NCBI GenBank assembly: GCA_027026055.1
Contig: JALVPA010000077.1
Location: 1 to 5,935, forward strand
DNA length: 5,935 nucleotides
DNA from: Campylobacteraceae bacterium
GTDB lineage: Bacteria > Campylobacterota > Campylobacteria > Campylobacterales > Sulfurovaceae
Reading direction: 5' to 3'
In this document: positions 5,302-5,935 of the stretch, in pieces
Position numbering within the stretch: position 1 is the first letter of the stretch
Layout: every line of letters begins with the position of its first letter
Notes under the pieces: model-generated
Databases searched by the model: none
Told to the model about the DNA's origin: nothing
The model's input: only the letters and a program-made list of their open reading frames with translations
Position numbers and translations under genes: made by a program

Positions 5302-5935
5302 TCAAAAACTTTGACACGCATATCGACCGCGCGACAACGCCTCGGCGCAAACATACGCACTCGAAAAGGCCCACTGAAAGTTATACCCGCCCAGCTCCCC
5401 CGTCACATCGAGTACTTCGCCCGTAAAGTAGAGTCCTTTCGTTTTGCGACTTTCCATCGTTTCGAAAGAGACTTCGTCCGTCGAGACACCGCCGCGCGTC
5501 GCTTCCGCTTTGCCGTAGCCGAACGTTCCGGCCGGTGCGAAGCGATAACGACGAAGATTTTCGAGACGTCCGAATGTTTCTTTCGAAACTTTATACGCCG
5601 CTTCGTCCTCTATCTCCAAACGTGCCAAAAAGGCTTTTGCGGCACGTTTGGGCATCGGTAAAAGCGACGAAAGAACTTTTCGCGACGTACGTATCGATTG
5701 CCATGCGAAGCCGGGCAAAAAATCGATTTCGATCGTCCCTTTTCGCCAATAGAGCGAAGCGTTGAGTATCGCGGGACCGCTGATACCTTTATGCGCAAAA
5801 AGGACGGCATCTTCGAAACGTTTTTCTCCCACGTGCACGACGGCATCGAGCGAAATACCGCTGAGCTCTTTGAAAAAGCGTTCCGAGGGCTGGACGGTGA
5901 AACCTACCAATGCAGGCGATATCGCTACGACGGTG
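5302..5935 (-). CDS. HI0933/YhiN/BaiN-family flavoprotein, C-terminal part
   Basis: The gene enters from the right edge: the frame is open from 5934 down to the TGA at 5302-5304, giving 210 residues of what is normally a protein of about 400. The fragment starts TVVAISPALVGFTVQ, then FKELSGISLDAVVHVGEKRF and LFAHKGISGPAILNASLYW, which match the insert domain of this FAD/NAD(P)-dependent oxidoreductase family. Near the end, TMESRKTKGLYFTGEVLDVTG with GGYNFQWAFSSAY is the diagnostic C-terminal FAD-contacting segment. The N-terminal dinucleotide-binding motif lies outside the window. Members are cytoplasmic flavoproteins of mostly unknown substrate; BaiN has been linked to bile-acid dehydroxylation in gut clostridia, a role not implied here. 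It shares the strand of the transpeptidase genes but is separated from them by a 98-nt gap with its own promoter candidate, so a functional link is unproven. Confidence 0.93.
   Translation of the reverse strand, partial: TVVAISPALVGFTVQPSERFFKELSGISLDAVVHVGEKRFEDAVLFAHKGISGPAILNASLYWRKGTIEIDFLPGFAWQSIRTSRKVLSSLLPMPKRAAKAFLARLEIEDEAAYKVSKETFGRLENLRRYRFAPAGTFGYGKAEATRGGVSTDEVSFETMESRKTKGLYFTGEVLDVTGELGGYNFQWAFSSAYVCAEALSRGRYACQSF

Noticed and set aside
5204..5374. 57-residue N-terminal extension of the YcbB-like protein
   Set aside because: It would bury a textbook lipoprotein signal peptide, overlap the flavoprotein gene by over 70 nt and include the promoter candidate; the ATG at 5203 has its own ribosome site.
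5908..5910. TTG as a start for the flavoprotein
   Set aside because: The frame stays open to the window edge and the upstream residues TVVAISPA continue the family sequence, so this is an internal leucine codon of a truncated gene.

Overview
The window carries one run of genes, all on the minus strand, followed at the low-coordinate end by a repeat-rich non-coding stretch. The proteins point to a member of the Campylobacterota (former Epsilonproteobacteria). MurF has the multi-membrane-segment N-terminus and the P-loop region typical of that group. From memory, an alpha/beta hydrolase directly before murF is the arrangement in Campylobacter and Helicobacter, and TGnTAnAAT-like promoter elements without a clear -35 also fit. 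The moderate GC content suggests a free-living, vent- or sediment-type lineage rather than a host-adapted one, but I cannot name a genus.

Layout, read in the direction of transcription (right to left). (1) 5935-5302: C-terminal half of a HI0933/YhiN/BaiN-type flavoprotein, cut by the window edge. (2) 5203-3935: a lipoprotein L,D-transpeptidase of the YcbB/LdtD type. (3) 3933-3010: a membrane-anchored YkuD-fold protein of the YafK/DpaA type, starting at GTG one base after the previous stop. (4) 2939-2724: a 71-residue DUF4177-like protein. (5) 2727-2506: a 73-residue two-helix membrane protein. (6) 2497-1769: an alpha/beta hydrolase. (7) 1769-324: MurF. Overlaps and short gaps (TGATG, ATGA, 8 nt, 1 nt) indicate two tightly coupled transcription units, genes 2-3 and genes 4-7. 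Each is preceded by an identical TGCTACAAT extended -10 candidate that lies at or near the end of the upstream gene.

The shared theme is peptidoglycan. MurF completes the UDP-MurNAc-pentapeptide precursor in the cytoplasm. The two YkuD-fold proteins would act on the finished wall in the periplasm, making 3-3 crosslinks or attaching and releasing stem-peptide ligands. The roles of the hydrolase and the two small proteins are unknown; their position suggests an envelope-related job.

The non-coding region 1-323 holds three kinds of structure: two adjacent perfect hairpins (26-42, 54-71), heptad tandem repeats (4-17, 123-149, 164-177), and a large imperfect palindrome (209-334, 28 of 35 positions matching between arms). 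The palindrome's right arm runs through the murF stop codon. This is the least explained part of the window.
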